DNA of 64,000 bases from Agreia sp. Leaf283. GTDB lineage: Bacteria; Actinomycetota; Actinomycetes; Actinomycetales; Microbacteriaceae. The stretch spans positions 1,153,050 through 1,217,049 of the forward strand of contig NZ_LMNF01000001.1 of assembly GCF_001422485.1 (NCBI RefSeq), in the 5' to 3' direction. Shown here in pieces: positions 1 to 8,186 of the stretch. The notes below the pieces were generated by a model, which worked only from the letters and a program-made list of their open reading frames with translations, was not told where the DNA came from and did no database searches. The translations under genes and the position numbers were made by a program. Numbering within the stretch: position 1 is the first letter of the stretch; every line of letters starts with the position of its first letter.

Positions 1-1
1 G

Positions 2-1342
2 AAGCACGACGTGTTCTACCGGGCACGCGACGCGGCCGGAAACGTGTCGGTCGCCGGCAAGGCCACCGTTCCTCTCTCGAGCACTGTGCCGCTCACCGGG
101 AACATCGCGCCCCTCGCCACGGCGACCGCCTCGTTCTCGTCGAGCTGGACATCGGTCGGCGCCATCAACGACGGCGCCGCCGACGGATCGAGCTGGGGCA
201 CGTGGCCCGAGGTCGGCGAGCAGTGGGTGCAGCTCACCTGGGATCGCATCGTCGACGTCGACAGCTCGGAGCTCAAGTTCTTCTCCGACTCCACCGACGA
301 GGCCGGCGTGGGCGTCATCGTTCCGCGCAGCTGGCGCATCCAGTACCTCGACGTGGCGACGGGCCAATGGCTCGACGTCGACGCCGAGGGCGACTACGGC
401 CGCGATCGCGAGGCCTTCAACCCGGTGTCGTTCGACACCGTGAAAACGACCGCCCTGCGCGCGGTGATGCAGGCCTGGGGCGAGACCGCGGCCGGCGGCT
501 CGAGCGGCATCTACGAGTGGCGGGTCTTCGCCGCCGAGGCCGTCGACCCCGAGCCCGACGTCGTGGCCCCGACCGTGATGCTCGAGCAGGCGCCCGTGCC
601 GCCGGCATCCGGCTGGAACACCGGCGACGTGACCGTGTCGGTCACCGCGAGCGACGACGTGGATGACGCGCCGGCGGTCTCGGTGCGCGTCGATGAGGGC
701 GAGTGGGCGCCGTACGCGACGCCGATCGTGGTGTCGGCGCAGGGCGCGTCTCTGGTCGAGGCCCGGGCAGTGGATGCGGCGGGCAACGTCTCGGAGATCG
801 GCTCGGCGAGCGTGAAGCTCGACTCGGTCGCGCCCGTGAGCTCGGCGACGGTGATCGGAGATGGGCTGAGGGCTGCCGCTGCCGCTGCTGCCGCTGCCGC
901 GCCGGTGACGGGGACTCCGGAGAAGCCCGTGCGCATCATGCTCAGTGCGAGCGATGAGACGTCGGGGGTCGCCCGAACCGAGTACTCGACGGGTGGCGAC
1001 GAGTGGATCGCCGCGGGCGACGATGACATCGTGTTCGACGAGGTGGGCACGCAGACGTTGAGCTTCCGCTCGGTGGATGCCGCTGGCAACGTCGAGGAGA
1101 CGCGCACGCTCGAGGTGCAGATCACCGCTGTGGAGGTGCCGGTCGACCCGCAGGAGCCGGGGACGCCGGGCGTCCCGACCGCTCCGGGGGCTCCGTCTGT
1201 TCCTGCGGGATCGGGAGCGGCTGCAGCAGAAACGCTTCCGGCCACGGGAGCCGAGCCGCTGCTGCCTGCGCTCGCGGCGCTTCTGCTGCTGGCGGCGGGA
1301 GCGCTGCTGCTCCGTCGCCACCACTCCGCGCCGGTCGAGTAG
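2..1342 (+). CDS. Cell-wall-anchored (LPXTG) surface protein, 5' truncated
   Basis: The reading frame is open at the window edge, so this is the C-terminal 447 residues of a larger exported protein. Visible parts: an early beta-sandwich region of the discoidin-like type (NIAPLATATASF, then WGTWPEVGEQWVQL), two Ig/OmpL47-like repeats ending in VDAAGNVSE and VDAAGNVEE, a run of ten alanines between them, a Pro/Gly-rich stalk, and a sorting signal LPATG followed by a Leu/Ala-rich membrane segment and RRHH. Sortase would therefore link it to peptidoglycan. Similar C-terminal modules occur on secreted arabinan-active glycosidases, and the next operon imports sugar and carries a GH127 enzyme, so the missing N-terminus may be a glycoside hydrolase. 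That last point is inference. Confidence 0.85.
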   Translation, partial: KHDVFYRARDAAGNVSVAGKATVPLSSTVPLTGNIAPLATATASFSSSWTSVGAINDGAADGSSWGTWPEVGEQWVQLTWDRIVDVDSSELKFFSDSTDEAGVGVIVPRSWRIQYLDVATGQWLDVDAEGDYGRDREAFNPVSFDTVKTTALRAVMQAWGETAAGGSSGIYEWRVFAAEAVDPEPDVVAPTVMLEQAPVPPASGWNTGDVTVSVTASDDVDDAPAVSVRVDEGEWAPYATPIVVSAQGASLVEARAVDAAGNVSEIGSASVKLDSVAPVSSATVIGDGLRAAAAAAAAAAPVTGTPEKPVRIMLSASDETSGVARTEYSTGGDEWIAAGDDDIVFDEVGTQTLSFRSVDAAGNVEETRTLEVQITAVEVPVDPQEPGTPGVPTAPGAPSVPAGSGAAAAETLPATGAEPLLPALAALLLLAAGALLLRRHHSAPVE

Positions 1343-1360
1343 GCCGCGGGTATCGCTCGC

Positions 1361-1469
1361 CCCTTCGACAGGCTCAGGGAACGGACCGTTCCCTGAGCCT
1401 GTCGAAGGGCGCCCCTCGTTCCCTGAGCTTGTCGAAGGGCGCCCCTCGTTCCCTGAGCTTGTCGAAGGG
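1361..1469. repeat. Cluster of four copies of the 23-bp gene-end repeat
   Basis: One copy in forward orientation (1361-1383, core TTCGACAGGCTCAGGGAA) is followed by three copies in reverse orientation (1387-1409, 1417-1439, 1447-1469). Copies 1 and 2 form a near-perfect inverted pair with a 3-nt spacer and could fold as a 23-bp hairpin. The two last copies carry C-to-T variation (CTGAGCTTGTCG). The cluster lies between the convergent ends of the surface-protein gene and the lacI-type gene, so a bidirectional terminator role is possible, but there is no T-tract. Confidence 0.9.
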
Positions 1470-1474
1470 CAGGC

Positions 1475-2509
1475 TCAGCGGCGGGCGATCGTCGATCCCC
1501 TGATGACCAGCCGGCCCGGCAGGTTCTCGACTCCGCGAGTCGCCGCCGTTCCGTCGATGGCGTCGAAGATGCGGGTGGCGGCCATGCGCCCGAGCTGCTG
1601 CAGATTCGCGTCGATGCTCGTGAGCTCGGGGCGCGAGTTCGTCGCCAGGATCTCCCAGTTGTCGAAGCTCACCACGGCCACGTCGTGCGGAACCTCTCGG
1701 CCGAGGTCGCGCATCGTGTCGAGCACGCCCCGCGCGATCTGGTCGGAGCCGGCGACGACGCCGTCGATGTCGGGGAACTGTCGGAAGAGCATCGCCGACG
1801 CGTCGCGACCCCAGTGCTCCGACCATTCCGAGAACATGGGTCGCCCCATCAGCTCGAGGCCGGCGTCGCCGAGCGCATCCATGACCCCCGCGGCGCGGTC
1901 CTGGGCGGCGGCATAGACGGCCTCTCCTGAGATCATCGCGATCTTCGAACGACCGCACGCGATGAGATGTTCGACCGCGAGGCGGCCGCCCGCTCGGTTG
2001 TCCGGAGTGATCGACACGTCGGTGGGGTCTTCGCTCGGCGCGTAGGCATAGACCACGGGAACGGGGATGTTGTGCCCGAGCGACGGGCGCGGATCGGTCG
2101 AGCGGCCCACCACGATGATGCCGTCGACACGTCGTGTCAGCAGCGCGTTCAGATGGTGCTGCTCGCGGATCGCGTCGCCGCGGGCGTCGCACAGGAAGAC
2201 GTTGACCTGGCCCGCGCCGAATGCGTCTTCGGCGCCCATGAGAATGGGGATCACGAAGCGGCCCTCGAGGTCGCTCGTGAGCAGGCCGACGGTTCCCGTT
2301 CGACCGTTGATGAGGCTGCGCGCCAATTCGTTCGGCGTGAACGAGATCTTCTTCGCCGCTTCGAGCACACGTTGCCGCGTCGCGGCCGCGACCTCGCCGC
2401 GGCCGTTGATGGCCTTCGACGCGGTGGCAAGAGACACGCCGGCGATCTTCGCCACATCGCTGAGCGTTGCAGCGCGGCCCCCCGCTGTGCCCGTTCTGTT
2501 GTCTGACAT
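1475..2509 (-). CDS. LacI-family transcriptional regulator
   Basis: 344 residues. An N-terminal helix-turn-helix (about residues 15-40, TLSDVAKIAGVSLATASKAI) is followed by a periplasmic-binding-protein-like effector domain (GTVGLLTSDLEGRF, DGIIVVGR, DGVVAGSDQIARG), the usual LacI/GalR layout and length. The ATG at 2509 is chosen because it starts just before the HTH and has AGAGG upstream; the reading frame stays open far upstream but that part has no domain. It is divergent from the sugar ABC operon at 2673 and probably represses it until the imported sugar binds. Effector unknown; an arabinose-containing saccharide is a guess from the GH127 gene in that operon. Confidence 0.9.
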   Translation of the reverse strand: MSDNRTGTAGGRAATLSDVAKIAGVSLATASKAINGRGEVAAATRQRVLEAAKKISFTPNELARSLINGRTGTVGLLTSDLEGRFVIPILMGAEDAFGAGQVNVFLCDARGDAIREQHHLNALLTRRVDGIIVVGRSTDPRPSLGHNIPVPVVYAYAPSEDPTDVSITPDNRAGGRLAVEHLIACGRSKIAMISGEAVYAAAQDRAAGVMDALGDAGLELMGRPMFSEWSEHWGRDASAMLFRQFPDIDGVVAGSDQIARGVLDTMRDLGREVPHDVAVVSFDNWEILATNSRPELTSIDANLQQLGRMAATRIFDAIDGTAATRGVENLPGRLVIRGSTIARR

Positions 2510-2580
2510 GCGCACCTCTTCCGTGAAGAAAAGGCTACAGGAAAATGTACTTGACGACGCTGTAGGCCACGCGATAGCCT

Positions 2581-2607
2581 GCCGAAAGGGGTTTCGAAGC
2601 TTTCGGC
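2581..2607. promoter_or_regulatory. Inverted repeat in the lacI/ABC operon intergenic region
   Basis: GCCGAAAG (2581-2588) and CTTTCGGC (2600-2607) form an 8-bp perfect inverted repeat around an 11-nt spacer that contains TTCGAA. It lies in the 163-bp divergent region and is a plausible operator for the LacI-type regulator, although LacI-family sites more often have a central CG dinucleotide with little spacer. Candidate only. Confidence 0.35.
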
Positions 2608-2672
2608 TTCTGCCCGAACCTGACGGACCTTTGCACGGTCCACTCAACGTAGAGTCAAAAGGAGAATCACAG

Positions 2673-3968
2673 ATGATCACCACAGCAGGTAATCGCATGC
2701 GACGGGCGGGAGGCGTGCTGCTCGCCGGCGCACTCATCGCCGGACTCGCCGCATGCTCCGGCGGCGGAACCACCGCAGACCCGGCGGCCAGCGCCGGCCC
2801 GGAAGGAACCGACGACGGAAGCGAGCTCACCCTCTGGACTCGCGCCCCGCTCGAGAAGCAGGCCAACCTGCTCGTCGACGCGTACAACGCGAGCCACGAG
2901 AACCAGGTCAAGCTCACCGTCGTGCCGAACGACGACTACGTGGCCAAGGTCGGTGCCGCAGCCGGTTCAGGAAGCCTTCCCGACCTGTTCGCCGCAGACA
3001 TCGTCTACGTGCCGAACTGGGTGGAGCAGGGACTGTTCCAGGACATCTCGTCGAACATCGACGGCCTCGACTTCAAGGACTCGATCAACAAGGGGCACCT
3101 GTCGGCCGGCACCGTCGACGACAAGGAGCACGTGCTGCCCTTCGTGCTCGATCTCTCGATGATGTTCTGGAACAAGGAGCTCTACAAGGAGGCCGGACTC
3201 GACCCCGAGAAGGGGCCGACGACCCTCGCCGAGTTCGCCGAGCAGGCCAAGGCGGTTCAGGCTCTGAACAAGCCCGACACCTACGGCACGGCCACCGGCC
3301 TCAACTGCGGCGGCTGCCTCGTCTTCACCTGGTTCCCGAGTGTCTGGGCATCGGGCGACGAGGTCATGAACGGCGACGGAACAGAGTCGCTGCTCGCCGA
3401 GAAGAACGCGAAGGACGTCTTCGCCACGTGGGCCGACCTGTGGGCCTCCGGAACGGTGCTGCCGTCGTCGAAGGACGAGGCCGGCCCCACCTGGACCGCC
3501 GGATTCACCGAGGGCAAGGTCGGCGTTATGCCGTACCCGGCCACGCTCCTGTCGTCCACTCCGTTCGATGTCGGCGTCGCCGGCATCCCGGGGCCGGATG
3601 GCGGCGCCTCGACGTTCGTCGGTGGCGACGGCATCGGAATCTCGAAGGACTCCAAGAAGTCGCCCCAGGCCTGGAACTTCCTCAACTGGCTGATGTCGGA
3701 GGATGCACAGGTCGAGGTCCTCGCGAAGGACAGCGACGTGGTCTCCCGCAGCGACCTGTCGAGCAACCAGTACTCCGACAAGGATCCGCGCCTGGTCACG
3801 ATCAACGAGGTCGCGGCCAAGGGTGACACCCCTGTGTCGAAGAACTTCCAGGAGGCGTTCAACTCGCCGACCGGCCCGTGGCTCGAGCTCGTGCGCAACG
3901 CGGTTCTCGACGGCAGCGACTCGCTCGACGCCGACAACGAGGCCATCACCGAGGTGCTCTCGCAGTAA
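2673..3968 (+). CDS. Sugar ABC transporter substrate-binding lipoprotein
   Basis: 431 residues, extracytoplasmic family 1 solute-binding protein. The N-terminus has two Arg, a hydrophobic stretch and a lipobox AGLAAC with the lipidated Cys at residue 28. The mature part has the cluster B sugar-binding fold markers SGSLPDLFAADIVYVPNW and FLNWLMSEDAQ. The ATG at 2673 has AAAAGGAG at 2657-2664; the open frame upstream lacks a signal peptide. First gene of a four-gene operon with two permeases and a GH127 enzyme, so it probably captures a (beta-)L-arabinofuranosyl saccharide. No ATPase gene is present; such importers usually share a housekeeping MsmK/MsiK-type ATPase encoded elsewhere. Confidence 0.93.
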   Translation: MITTAGNRMRRAGGVLLAGALIAGLAACSGGGTTADPAASAGPEGTDDGSELTLWTRAPLEKQANLLVDAYNASHENQVKLTVVPNDDYVAKVGAAAGSGSLPDLFAADIVYVPNWVEQGLFQDISSNIDGLDFKDSINKGHLSAGTVDDKEHVLPFVLDLSMMFWNKELYKEAGLDPEKGPTTLAEFAEQAKAVQALNKPDTYGTATGLNCGGCLVFTWFPSVWASGDEVMNGDGTESLLAEKNAKDVFATWADLWASGTVLPSSKDEAGPTWTAGFTEGKVGVMPYPATLLSSTPFDVGVAGIPGPDGGASTFVGGDGIGISKDSKKSPQAWNFLNWLMSEDAQVEVLAKDSDVVSRSDLSSNQYSDKDPRLVTINEVAAKGDTPVSKNFQEAFNSPTGPWLELVRNAVLDGSDSLDADNEAITEVLSQ

Positions 3969-3987
3969 CCGGCATCACCAGCGTCAT

Positions 3988-4018
3988 CCGGGGCGGGCGC
4001 CCGCAGCGCCCGCCCCGG
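3988..4018 (+). promoter_or_regulatory. GC-rich hairpin between binding-protein and permease genes
   Basis: CCGGGGCGGGCGC (3988-4000), loop CCGCA, then GCGCCCGCCCCGG (4006-4018): a perfect 13-bp stem beginning 19 nt after the binding-protein stop. There is no T-run, and the permease genes follow in the same direction, so it is more likely a 3'-end mRNA stabiliser or partial attenuator that keeps binding-protein levels above permease levels than a full terminator. Confidence 0.7.
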
Positions 4019-4054
4019 CTCCACACCCGCATCACCGCATCGAAAGGCTCCCTC

Positions 4055-4996
4055 ATGAGCACCACCGTCACTCCGGCATCGGCGCCGGTCGCGGCGACCC
4101 GGCCCGGTCGTGCTCCCACCCGGCGCCGCCCGCGACGCTCCGGAAGCGCCCTCACGGGCTGGCTCTTCGCTCTTCCCACGGCGCTGTTCGTCGTGCTCCT
4201 CTTCCTGGTGCCGCTCGTGCTCGTCTTCCAGATGGCCGCGTCGGACTGGCCGCTGCTCGGCGGCAACCAGGGCATCAACTTCCCCGAGAACTTTCCCGAA
4301 GCCCTCGACAACCGCTTCTTCCTCGATTCGGTCATCTTCACCCTGAAGTACACCGTCCTGGCCACCGTGCTGCTCATCGGCCTCGGCCTCGGACTGGCCC
4401 TGCTCGTGCAGGAGTCCAGCCGGTGGAAGGGCTTCCTGCGAACCGCCTTCCTGGTGCCCAGCGCGCTCGGCCTCGCATCGGCATCCCTGCTCTTCTACGT
4501 TCTCTACTCGCCCATCGCCGGCCCGTTCGCCGAGCTCACCAAGTCATGGGGCTTCACGTTCCTCGGCACACCGGATGCCGCGCTCTGGTCGACCCTGTTC
4601 CTGATCGTCTGGCGATTCGCCGGCTTCTACATGCTGTTGATGCTCGTGGGACTGCAGGGCATTCCGGAAGAGGTCTACGAGGCCGCCCGCATCGACGGCG
4701 GATCGCGCTGGCAGATCTTCCGCGACATCACTGTTCCGCTGCTCAAGCCGACGCTGGCGCTGACCACCGTGATGTGCGTCACCGGATCGCTGCTCGCCTT
4801 CGAGCAGTTCTACATCCTCACCAAGGGCGGCCCCGACAACAGCACCATCACCGTCGTGCAGCTGATCTACAACGTGGCATTCCAGGGGCCGAACAACCTC
4901 GGCGTCGCCGGTGCGTTGTCGGTCATCGTGCTCGCCGCCCTCGTGATCATCAACATCGTGCAGATCCGCGCGTTCAGCAAGAAAGCCGAGGACTGA
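4055..4996 (+). CDS. Sugar ABC transporter permease (MalF/UgpA type)
   Basis: 313 residues, binding-protein-dependent transport inner-membrane component. An Arg/Pro-rich cytoplasmic N-terminus is followed by six membrane segments (first about residues 31-54). The EAA loop is EAARIDGGSRWQIFRDITVP, the site that contacts the ATPase. ATG at 4055 is selected because upstream in-frame residues read into the hairpin and are not permease-like. It is separated from the next permease by 3 nt, so the two are translationally coupled and form the heterodimeric channel. Confidence 0.93.
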   Translation: MSTTVTPASAPVAATRPGRAPTRRRPRRSGSALTGWLFALPTALFVVLLFLVPLVLVFQMAASDWPLLGGNQGINFPENFPEALDNRFFLDSVIFTLKYTVLATVLLIGLGLGLALLVQESSRWKGFLRTAFLVPSALGLASASLLFYVLYSPIAGPFAELTKSWGFTFLGTPDAALWSTLFLIVWRFAGFYMLLMLVGLQGIPEEVYEAARIDGGSRWQIFRDITVPLLKPTLALTTVMCVTGSLLAFEQFYILTKGGPDNSTITVVQLIYNVAFQGPNNLGVAGALSVIVLAALVIINIVQIRAFSKKAED

Positions 4997-4999
4997 CCC

Positions 5000-5911
5000 G
5001 TGACCGCTCTCATCGAACCGCCCACGACCGTCGCGGCCGACCGCCCGGCCGAGCCGCCACGCGGGGGCCGCAAGGCACCTCGCACGACGAGTCTCGGCGG
5101 AATCGCCATCCAGATGCCGTTCTGGGTTCTGACCGCGGCGCTGGCCGTGATCTTCCTCTACCCGCTGGTGTGGACCGCGATCTCGTCGGTCGCGCCGCTC
5201 GCTGGCACGAACCAGACCGACGGCTGGGGGCTCGGCAACTACATCACGCTGGCGAACTACCAGGACGGCATTCTGCAGTACATCGGCAACTCGGTGTTCG
5301 TGTCGCTGCTGACCGTGGTGCTCACTCTCGTGATCTCGCTGCTCGGGGGGTACGCGTTCGCCAGGTTCAACTTCCGCGGCAAGAACGCGCTGTTCCTCGC
5401 GACGATCGCGATCCTGATGGTGCCCTACGCCACACTGCTGATCCCGCTGTACGTGCTGCTCAACATGGTCGGCCTGTCGAACTCCCTCGTGGGGGTGGCG
5501 CTGGTGCTGACGATGTTCCAGCTGCCGTTCTCGACCTTCATGATGCGCATCGCGTTCGAGTCGATCCCGAGAGAGCTCGACGAGGCCGCCATGGTCGACG
5601 GCTGCAACTCGTGGACGGTGCTGTGGAAGGTGCTCGTGCCGGCCGTGAAGCCCGGGCTCATCACGGTGGGGCTGTTCGCTTTCCTCGCGGCGTGGAACGA
5701 CTTCATGGCTCCGCTCATCCTGATCAACGACTCGACGAAGATGACTCTTCCGCTCGCGGTCTCGAACCTGCGCGGGCAGGTGCAGGGCGTCGTCGACTAC
5801 GGCGCGACCGAGGCCGGCGTCGTCGTTCTCGCACTCCCGTGCATACTTCTCTTCCTCATTCTTCAACGTCACTACGTGCGCGGCTTCATGTCCGGCGCTT
5901 TCAAGGGGTAA
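5000..5911 (+). CDS. Sugar ABC transporter permease (MalG/UgpE type)
   Basis: 303 residues starting with GTG at 5000, 3 nt after the previous stop. Six predicted membrane segments; EAA motif LDEAAMVDGCNSWTVLWKV; the C-terminus RGFMSGAFKG is typical of MalG-type permeases. It pairs with the upstream permease as the channel of the importer whose binding protein is at 2673. The GH127 gene begins 2 nt after its stop, tying uptake to intracellular hydrolysis. Confidence 0.93.
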   Translation: MTALIEPPTTVAADRPAEPPRGGRKAPRTTSLGGIAIQMPFWVLTAALAVIFLYPLVWTAISSVAPLAGTNQTDGWGLGNYITLANYQDGILQYIGNSVFVSLLTVVLTLVISLLGGYAFARFNFRGKNALFLATIAILMVPYATLLIPLYVLLNMVGLSNSLVGVALVLTMFQLPFSTFMMRIAFESIPRELDEAAMVDGCNSWTVLWKVLVPAVKPGLITVGLFAFLAAWNDFMAPLILINDSTKMTLPLAVSNLRGQVQGVVDYGATEAGVVVLALPCILLFLILQRHYVRGFMSGAFKG

Positions 5912-5913
5912 CC

Positions 5914-7968
5914 ATGTCACTCATCACACGAACCGTCGCAGCTCCGGTGGTTCCCACCTCCGGTGCGCTCCGACCCCTGGGCCTCGATGAGGTTCGCATC
6001 ACCGGCGGCTTCTGGCACGACCGCCAGCAGGTCAACGGAGAAGCCACCCTCCCGCACATCGAGCACTGGCTCGAGAAGGAGGGCTGGCTCGCCAACTTCG
6101 ACCGGGTGGCCGCGGGCCTCACCGCGTCGGAGGGCCGGCGGGGACGCGAGTTCTCCGACTCCGAGATCTACAAGTACCTCGAGGCCGTCGCCTGGGAGAT
6201 CGGGCGCCTCGGTTCCTCCGGCTCCAGCGGCGACCCCGCCCGGCGCGACGCTCTCGAGGCGCGCTTACGCGCCGTGGTCGAGCGGGTCGCCGCGGCGCAG
6301 GATGCGGACGGCTACCTGAACACCCGGTTCGGCCATGCCGGTCAGGAGTCCCGCTGGTCGCAGCTCGAGTGGGGCCACGAGCTCTACTGCCTCGGCCACC
6401 TCTTCCAGGCCGCCGTCGCCCGGGAGCGCACGGCGCCCGGCGCCGACGACGGGCTGCTGTCGATCGCTCGACGCGCCGCCGATCTGATCGTCGAGGCCTT
6501 CGGCGAGCACGGCATCCAGTCGGTCTGCGGCCACCCCGAGGTCGAGGTGGGCCTCGCCGAACTCGGCCGGGTCACGGGGGAGCAGTCGTATCTCGACCTC
6601 GCGGACCTGTTCGTGGAGCGACGCGGGCATCAGACATTGAAGGACATCGAGTACGGGCGGGCCTACTTCCAGGACGACGTTCCCGTGCGCGACGCGACGG
6701 TGCTGCGCGGGCACGCCGTTCGGGCGAACTACCTCGCCGCCGGAGCGCTCGACATCGCCGTGGAGAAGTCCGATTCCGGCATGATCGACGCGCTGAAGGC
6801 GCAGTGGCAGCGCACCATTGACCGCCGCACCTACGTGACGGGCGGGCAGGGATCGCACCACCAGGACGAGGCGTTCGGCGAGGACTGGGAGCTGCCCAGC
6901 GACCGCGCCTACTCAGAGACCTGCGCCGGCATCGCATCGATCATGTTCAGCTGGCGGCTGCTGCTCGAAGAGAACGATGTGCGCTACGCCGACCTGATCG
7001 AGCGCACCCTGTTCAACGTCGTGGCCACGTCGCCGTCGGCCGAGGGAACGGCGTTCTTCTACGCCAACACGCTGCACCAGCGCACGCCCGGTGAGGCGGG
7101 TTCGCCCGACGAGATCTCGCCGCGCGCGTCGTCGTCGGTGCGCGCGCCCTGGTTCGAGGTGTCGTGCTGCCCGCCCAACGTGGCGCGCACCTTCGCGAGT
7201 CTCGCCGCCTATGTGGCGACCGTCGACGACACGGGGCTGCAGCTGCACCAGTACGCCCCCGCCATGATCGACACGCAGCTGGGCGGCGGCGACGGGCGCG
7301 TCGGCGGCCGGCTATCGGTGCAGGTCGAGACCGACTACCCGCGCTCGGGCCGCATCGTGGTGCGCATCATCGAGGCGCCCTCCGATGAGGTGTCGCTGTC
7401 ACTGCGGGTTCCCTCCTGGGCGACGGGTGCGACGCTGGCCGTCGGCAGTGGCTCGACGGAGGCCGTGTCGCCGGGCGCTGTGTCGCCGGGATATGTCACG
7501 GTGACGCGCGTGTTCTCCGCGGGCGACGAGCTCGAGCTCGAGCTGCCCATGCGGCCGCGCTTCACCCGGCCCGACTCGCGCATCGACGCGATCCGCGGCT
7601 CGGTGGCTGTCGAGCGCGGCCCTGAGGTGTTCTCGCTCGAGTCGGCGGGGCTGGCCGGCGTCGGCAGCGGCGAGGAGGAGTTCAGCCGCATCGAGATCGA
7701 CGACACGGTCGATCCGGTCGATTCGGTCGATTCGGCCAATTCAGCTGACCCGGTGGGCCCGGATGTCGGTGCCCGGCTGACCGTGACCCTGCGGGTCGCG
7801 CCCGAGGCCACGTCGGAGTGGCCGTACGGTTCGGAACTGAACGCGGCCGCCCACGCCTCATCCGCGTCCGATGCCGAGGCGTTCACGGCGGAGCTGCTGC
7901 CGTACCACGCGTGGGGAAACCGCGGCCCGTCGACGATGCGCATCTGGATCCCGACGCAGCGCCGCTGA
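5914..7968 (+). CDS. GH127 beta-L-arabinofuranosidase (DUF1680)
   Basis: 684 residues with no signal peptide, so cytoplasmic. N-terminal ITGGFWHDRQQ, the (alpha/alpha)6-barrel core and C-terminal beta-sandwich fit family GH127. The zinc/cysteine active site is intact: E335 and C337 in YSETCAG, and C418-C419 in SCCPPN, matching the Glu/Cys zinc ligands and the nucleophilic Cys known in Bifidobacterium HypBA1. Expected reaction: release of L-arabinose from beta-L-arabinofuranosides imported by the preceding transporter. Length is close to HypBA1. Odd: a low-complexity stretch of Val/Asp/Ser repeats at about residues 597-615 (nt 7705-7765) inside the C-terminal domain. ATG at 5914 chosen; the frame is open upstream only as a shadow of the permease genes. 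Confidence 0.92.
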   Translation: MSLITRTVAAPVVPTSGALRPLGLDEVRITGGFWHDRQQVNGEATLPHIEHWLEKEGWLANFDRVAAGLTASEGRRGREFSDSEIYKYLEAVAWEIGRLGSSGSSGDPARRDALEARLRAVVERVAAAQDADGYLNTRFGHAGQESRWSQLEWGHELYCLGHLFQAAVARERTAPGADDGLLSIARRAADLIVEAFGEHGIQSVCGHPEVEVGLAELGRVTGEQSYLDLADLFVERRGHQTLKDIEYGRAYFQDDVPVRDATVLRGHAVRANYLAAGALDIAVEKSDSGMIDALKAQWQRTIDRRTYVTGGQGSHHQDEAFGEDWELPSDRAYSETCAGIASIMFSWRLLLEENDVRYADLIERTLFNVVATSPSAEGTAFFYANTLHQRTPGEAGSPDEISPRASSSVRAPWFEVSCCPPNVARTFASLAAYVATVDDTGLQLHQYAPAMIDTQLGGGDGRVGGRLSVQVETDYPRSGRIVVRIIEAPSDEVSLSLRVPSWATGATLAVGSGSTEAVSPGAVSPGYVTVTRVFSAGDELELELPMRPRFTRPDSRIDAIRGSVAVERGPEVFSLESAGLAGVGSGEEEFSRIEIDDTVDPVDSVDSANSADPVGPDVGARLTVTLRVAPEATSEWPYGSELNAAAHASSASDAEAFTAELLPYHAWGNRGPSTMRIWIPTQRR

Positions 7969-8004
7969 CGGCAGCAGCCCCGCCGGGGCCCGCCTAGCGC
8001 TCAC

Positions 8005-8092
8005 CGAACTGACCCGAAGTGCTCTCTTTCTGAGAATCGAGAGCACTTCGGGTCAGTTCGCGTTCGCCCCAGAGCACTTCGCGTCAGTTCGC
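8005..8092. repeat. 22-bp perfect palindrome plus a third direct copy
   Basis: The left arm (8005-8026, beginning CGAACTGACCCGAAGTGC) and right arm (8039-8060) are exact reverse complements over 22 bp around a 12-nt loop. A further copy of the right arm with one mismatch lies at 8071-8092. It is in the gap between the GH127 gene and the next regulator. It could fold as an extremely stable hairpin, but no T-tract follows, and the third copy argues for a dispersed repeat element rather than a plain terminator. Confidence 0.8.
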
Positions 8093-8161
8093 GGTCGTCG
8101 ACCGAGGTCAGCTCCGCTTGCGTCTCGGCGGGAGGCGGGCTAGTGTTCCTGTAAACGTTCT

Positions 8162-8175
8162 TGTAAACGATTACA
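8162..8175. promoter_or_regulatory. LacI-type operator upstream of the 8187 regulator
   Basis: TGTAAACGATTACA is a near-perfect 14-bp palindrome with the central CG expected for LacI-family operators (TGTAA-N-CG-N-TTACA). It ends 11 bp before the GTG start at 8187. A related half-site TGTAAACGTT starts 12 bp upstream (8150-8159), so two operators may lie in tandem. Position suggests autorepression of the whole downstream operon. Confidence 0.7.
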
Positions 8176-8186
8176 TAAGGATCCCC

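Noticed and set aside
3703-5913. Long open frame continuous with the GH127 gene, which would give a 1421-residue protein
   Set aside because: The upstream part is Arg/Pro-rich shadow coding over the two permease genes; GH127 homology begins at ATG 5914.
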